Shown: one piece after another, positions 60,020 to 64,000 of the stretch
How positions within the stretch are numbered: position 1 is the first letter of the stretch
Layout: every line of letters starts with the position of its first letter
NCBI GenBank assembly: GCA_965153455.1
Contig: OZ234498.1
Coordinates: 8,184,001-8,248,000, forward strand
Origin: Sphagnum compactum
Lineage: Eukaryota; Bryophyta; Sphagnopsida; Sphagnales
Length of the DNA: 64,000 nt
Reading direction: 5' to 3'
Made by a program: the position numbers and the translations under genes
The notes under the pieces: model-generated
The model's database searches: none
Seen by the model: only the letters and a program-made list of their open reading frames with translations
What the model was told of the DNA's origin: nothing

Positions 60020-60415
60020 GGTGAAGGACATTAAAATCAACAATGGATCCTTATTGGAGTCAATACAAAAGTATTGTTTGTTTCTTTTCTCCCTGATTGC
60101 CCAATCAAGATGTGTCCGGTGAGGACCAAACACATCTTAGTGTGACCTTGAAATAAATTTTGTGTTTTTTATTATGCATGATGGAATGGGTGTGTAATAG
60201 ACACTAATAAGGTGTAACATTATTATTATGCCTCTTAGTGTCTATTACATGCCCAAAGCGTGCATAACAGGACCCAAAATTTGTGTTTGGGCATCATCCA
60301 TCTTTTTCTCAAAAAGATGGATGAGGCCTAGGGCAGACACGAAAAAAAAGAAGGAGAAAACACTTTTGTAATGTCTGCAATAAGGACCCATTGTTGATTT
60401 TAATGTCCTCCATAG
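60020..60415. mobile_element. foldback/MITE-like element (~390 bp)
   Basis: Outer arms 60026-60056 and 60378-60408 are inverted repeats matching at 30 of 31 positions (start GGACATTAAAATCAACAATG). The similarity continues inward more loosely, and an inner pair (60194-60207 with 60235-60248, GTAATAGACACTAA) is perfect, so the whole unit can fold on itself around 60220. No coding capacity. No convincing target-site duplication was seen. Confidence 0.65.
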
Positions 60416-60704
60416 GAGCTGCTATTATGCCAGGCTAGTGCCCTGACTTAATAAAGAAAAGTGCCCCCAAGGTTGTTACGCAAAAAGGAATGACCTCGGG
60501 CAAGGTCACTACAAACAGAAATATAGATTTGAACCTTAGTTTTTGAGTTTCAGTTATGGGTGCATGCATACTTGGGAAGAAAGACTAATTCAAGCTACAA
60601 GTGCGGTTCCTACATTCTTTGTCGTATTGTAATCCCACTTGTTATTGCAAAGCATTTTGTCATCATTCACACTATTCCAGATTCCAAATCAGGCATGCTA
60701 ATAC

Positions 60705-61013
60705 AGTTTTCCTTAAAGTCACCCTCTCTTCACCCCCTATCCCCTCTTTGATGACGAAACCCTGGTAAACTCCATAAAACTTTGCAGACAACCCCTCTTT
60801 GAGTGAGGTCCGCCAAGTAAGGAAGTATTATTCACTCTGGGTATCAAATGCTCAAACTCAGCATTTAATGCACAAGGTTCGAGGTAACTATAGTAGCTGT
60901 ACAGGTAGGAATAGTCAAAATATATGCAACAGTGGAGACACTCAGGAAAAAGGGAGGTCAAAACAGGATGAAACTCAGTTTACCCACAAAAAATGGTGAA
61001 TTTCTGAGTTTCA
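60705..61013 (-). repeat. dispersed repeat, copy 2 (inverted relative to copy 1)
   Basis: The reverse complement matches 18425-18690 block by block. Its edge at 60967-61013 forms a stem: GATGAAACTCAG facing CTGAGTTTCA. Confidence 0.8.
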
Positions 61014-61308
61014 CCCCCCTCCCTTGAAGGCTAGGGTAGAACAGGCCATGAGTGATCACTTGAACGAGGCAGCTGGATTCAAGGGAAGGGTTTCATTGTT
61101 TCTGGTGGCCGAACCAAACTTAAAACCCTCCTAGTGGTGCATCTGGTGCATTATAATAATTGTCAAAAACGGATTAGAATTGAGAAAGTTATGGCCCCCA
61201 AAGTAAAAGGGGTCAAGAACTAAAAAAAACAAACCATCAAATATTACAAAGCCCATTTTTGATCACCCAAAAAATTCCTTGTAGGTTGTTTTGTCATTAT
61301 TAGGGTGA

Positions 61309-61540
61309 GCACTCCTATGACATTTCAAATTATTAAAAATAAAAGTTCACAGATGATCTGTAGAACTGAAGGTGGCACTCCTATAACATTTCAAATTATT
61401 AAAAATAAAAGTTCACAGATGATTTGTAGAACTGAAGGTGGCACTCTTATAACACTTCAAATTATTAAAAATAAAAGTTCACAGATGATTTGTAGATTTG
61501 AAGGTGGCGCTCCTATAACACTTTATATCATTACAAGTAA
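61309..61540. repeat. 66-bp tandem array, ~3.5 copies
   Basis: Units start at 61309, 61375, 61441 and 61507, exactly 66 bp apart and nearly identical (GCACTCCTATAACATTTCAA ... ACAGATGATTTGTAGAACTG). A decayed copy lies at about 61683-61760. The period is a multiple of three, which creates an open frame of repeated 22-residue units; I regard that as a by-product. Confidence 0.92.
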
Positions 61541-61850
61541 ATAAGAAATGAGAAGCTTTGAAAATAAGAGAGGTTCAAAAAAAAAAAAATGTGTTTTGTG
61601 AGTTGGAAAGCTTTTTTTTTTCCTTGCTATTTTTTCATTATTCATTTTCCTTTGCAATTCAAGGATGATTTCTCAAGCTTGAGGTAGTGCTCCCATAACA
61701 TTTTAAATCACTCAAAATAAAGCACAGATGACAAAGATCTACAGATTTGATTAGTGATAGGGTAATGATCGGTCATGGGCAGTTCTACCTTTAAGGTGCT
61801 TTTTTTTTCAGGTTTTTTTTTTTTTTTTTTTTGAAGCTCAACTGGTTTTG

Positions 61851-62210
61851 GACCAAACTCAGGATTCTAGTGCTGTGTTTTCCTGACTTTACAAAAAACT
61901 CTATTAACGTGTACACAATGCATGTTCTACAAGGACGTGAGTTGTATGAGCTTACGTTCTTAATTGGAAAATATACACCTTCAAAGGCATATTAGAATCC
62001 TTTGAAGATCCTGTGAAGAGGCAGCTGAGTCTTCTTCTTTAATGGAGTGGGGATAAAGCTTAGTATATCCTAAGAAAATATATATAGAGAACCCAAGGAA
62101 TTTTTTTTAAAAGTCTGTCCCAAATAAAAGAAAAGATATCATGTTATGATTCTCTAATAGAGTTGTCCGTAAAGTAAGAAAAACACAGCACCAGAACCCT
62201 GAGTTTGGTC
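61851..62210. mobile_element. non-autonomous element with 56-bp terminal inverted repeats
   Basis: The left arm 61851-61906 (GACCAAACTCAGGATTCTAG...) and right arm 62155-62210 are inverted repeats with 49 of 56 matching bases. The 248-bp interior has no coding capacity. No clear target-site duplication. A T-run of about 20 lies just left of it. Confidence 0.65.
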
Positions 62211-62329
62211 ATACACAGGGTGATGAGATTAGGAAAAAACTTGCCCAAAAAAAAGAATACATTAGCATTCAACGAGGGATGAAACTCAGAAAACCATCAA
62301 TTTTGGTAGTAAACTGAGAGGTTTAAAAA

Positions 62330-63576
62330 AATTCGAAGAACCAGGCCCAAACTCACATCACAATAACCTCCAAAAAAAACATGAAAATAAATAAATAAAT
62401 AAAATGTCAGGAGTTGAAATCAAAGGTTCTCTTGAAAAAGAGGAACGGCCAGACTACAAACTCCACTGAATAATGTGAAACAATATTTGCTTACTATGAA
62501 ATCCAAAGAAGTATTTATTGTTCAGGAATAAACTTTGTAACACATACTACTCTAGTATGGCTTCGGTATAAATCGTATTACTTTTCAATCTGCCAAAAAT
62601 TTCAAAAGAAAACACAGTATCTTATGTTGAAAATTTTGAAAATTCAATCAAAATGTAATAAAGCAAGGAGATTTGAACCCATGCCATGTTCAGCAAAGTA
62701 ATGCAACTTGTGATCAGTCTAAGCAAAAAAATTAACAAGGAACTTGTGAAATGCTTAGTGATTTTATTGTATTTATTTTTTATATGTCCAAATTTTCAAA
62801 ATAAAAAACACAAGTGTTGAATCAGAAACATAAAATTATATTAATTATTGAACGCATTAGTGCCCAAGCTACCCAAGTATTAGGGGGCGGGGCGGTAGGG
62901 ATGCTTATTTTGGGAACACTGGGGAACACCCCACTTTCAAAGGCATTAGTTGATGTAAAGCAACACCAGAAAATTTGTTTTTTTCATTTTGTGGTGATAC
63001 CGATGGGGTATCTAATGAGAAATATACCCCACGAAAATAATGAGAAAAAAAAGAGGTGGGGCATTTTTTATTTTTAAATTTTTTTTCCTGCCCCTCTAGT
63101 AGACGAAAAATTATGCTTGAGAATGTGCCCTCTAGATGCCCAAAGTTTAGATGCACTAGAAATTTTCTGCCCGTGCTTTACATTTTACAATACAATACAA
63201 AATGTACAATACCAAACAAACAGCTGCCCATTGCCCCCCCCAAAAAAAAGCACACTAAATTTAGACTACCAAGCAGTGTTTCTTTTATTTATTTAATTAA
63301 TTAATTCTTTTATTTTTCACAATTTTGTGATGTTGCCGTAGTGGTGATCATCCATAAGATGGTTTAGCCAGATTTGGCTACATACTAGATATGAATGTAA
63401 AAAAAAAACCGGAATACTTCTATATTCTTGGCTACCACCTAATGGAAGTTATCATAACAATCTGGCGATTTGATGTATTATTGTTTTTCGAAATTTGGCG
63501 AATTTGGGCCATTTTTTTCTTGAAAAATCCTTTGGATAGGTCGAAATCATATTTTTCAGGTCAAAATTTGGCGAAA

Positions 63577-63611
<35 letters not shown>

Positions 63612-63719
63612 AAACACTGCTACCTAGTTACTTGATTAAAAAAAGTCTTTTAGTGTGGATCTATGATTAGTGACTTGAGTTAGTACTAATGAAAAAGGTT
63701 TCACTAATTTAGTCACTAA
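62330..63719. other. AT-rich interval with homopolymers
   Basis: No gene seen. It includes tRNA-like box motifs on the minus strand (62668-62726), a poly-C tract and simple A/T runs. Confidence 0.5.
63581..63609. repeat. poly-C tract (29 C)
   Basis: Twenty-nine uninterrupted C followed directly by A-rich sequence. The length is likely approximate. Confidence 0.85.
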
Positions 63720-64000
63720 TTGTTGTCCTCTTGGTGTGAGCTTTTGCGCGTTGCGTTTGCTTGCTCGTCCGATGCAGCGTCTTTTGCACCACACTCTGTT
63801 GTGTTGCTCCGCGCTCTCTCTCGTCCTCTCTCCTCCCCCCCCTTCCCTCTGTGTCTCTCTCTCTCCCTTCTCTTTGGTAGTTCTTCTTCTTCTGTTTTCG
63901 ATTTCAGTGTCTTTTTTTCACTCCTCGATTCTTTTTTAAGAATTTTTTTTGGTTTGAAAAAGAAAGTTTCCTTTTGAGTGATGCTGTTTTGTTTGAGGCT
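63720..64000 (+). promoter_or_regulatory. possible 5' UTR/first-exon leader of a gene running off the window
   Basis: The composition changes abruptly to CpG-containing, pyrimidine-rich sequence (GCGCGTTGCG, CTCTCTCTCTC, CCTCCCCCCC, TTCTTCTTCT). This is typical of plant 5' leaders on the plus strand and unlike the AT-rich DNA before it. No credible protein start is assigned; the small Leu/Ser-rich frames are composition artefacts. Confidence 0.35.

Noticed and set aside
61305-61544. 79-codon ORF of repeating 22-residue units
   Set aside because: Explained by a 66-bp tandem array whose period is divisible by three.
1-64000. CRISPR array, operon, phage or biosynthetic cluster
   Set aside because: No regularly spaced short repeats with unique spacers, no prokaryotic gene layout, and the genes are spliced plant housekeeping genes of unrelated function.

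Overview
This is nuclear DNA of a land plant. Six spliced genes have clear plant orthologues (CBL calcium sensor, SEC16, LysM-M23 peptidase, SVR1-like pseudouridine synthase, thioredoxin/UPF0301 protein, At4g35850-type PPR protein). Introns are mostly short GT-AG, the telomere-type motif is the plant TTTAGGG, and the genes sit among long AT-rich, CpG-poor tracts holding decayed transposons (pogo/Tigger-like, hAT with BED finger, Ty1/copia gag) and foldback elements. I lean to a fern; a lycophyte or moss is not excluded. No organelle, bacterial or viral genes were recognised.

Layout: 1-1.7 kb, DDE transposase relic; 2.0-2.36 kb, four-copy tandem repeat; 3.5-6.3 kb, CBL gene (-), eight exons rebuilt to an intact 211-aa protein; 7-20 kb, AT-rich desert with one hAT relic, a dispersed repeat and tandem duplications; 21.2-28.3 kb, SEC16 (+), 13 exons, about 1485 aa; 31.3-34.5 kb, a double-LysM M23 endopeptidase (-), six exons, 439 aa, with a CpG-rich 5' flank to about 36.3 kb; 38.6-40.0 kb, intronless SVR1-like enzyme (-), divergent from 40.9-46.5 kb, a 1351-aa thioredoxin/UPF0301 fusion (+), seven exons; 46.5-51.3 kb, gene-poor; 51.3-56.1 kb, mitochondrial-type PPR gene (-), thirteen exons; 56.5-63.7 kb, repeat-rich DNA with a copia gag relic, two inverted-repeat elements and a 66-bp tandem array; the last 280 bases look like the 5' end of a gene running off the window.

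The genes are independent housekeeping units (Ca2+ signalling at the plasma membrane, ER export, plastid rRNA modification, mitochondrial expression) and not an operon or cluster. The points I would follow up are the M23/LysM protein with a complete metal site (possibly linked to plastid peptidoglycan, an inference), the foldback elements, and the telobox/E2F palindrome beside a duplicated segment upstream of the PPR gene. Exon borders were placed by hand using splice signals, reading phase and remembered family conservation; all joined in phase, but only one weak join (PPR exon 1-2) is really doubtful.
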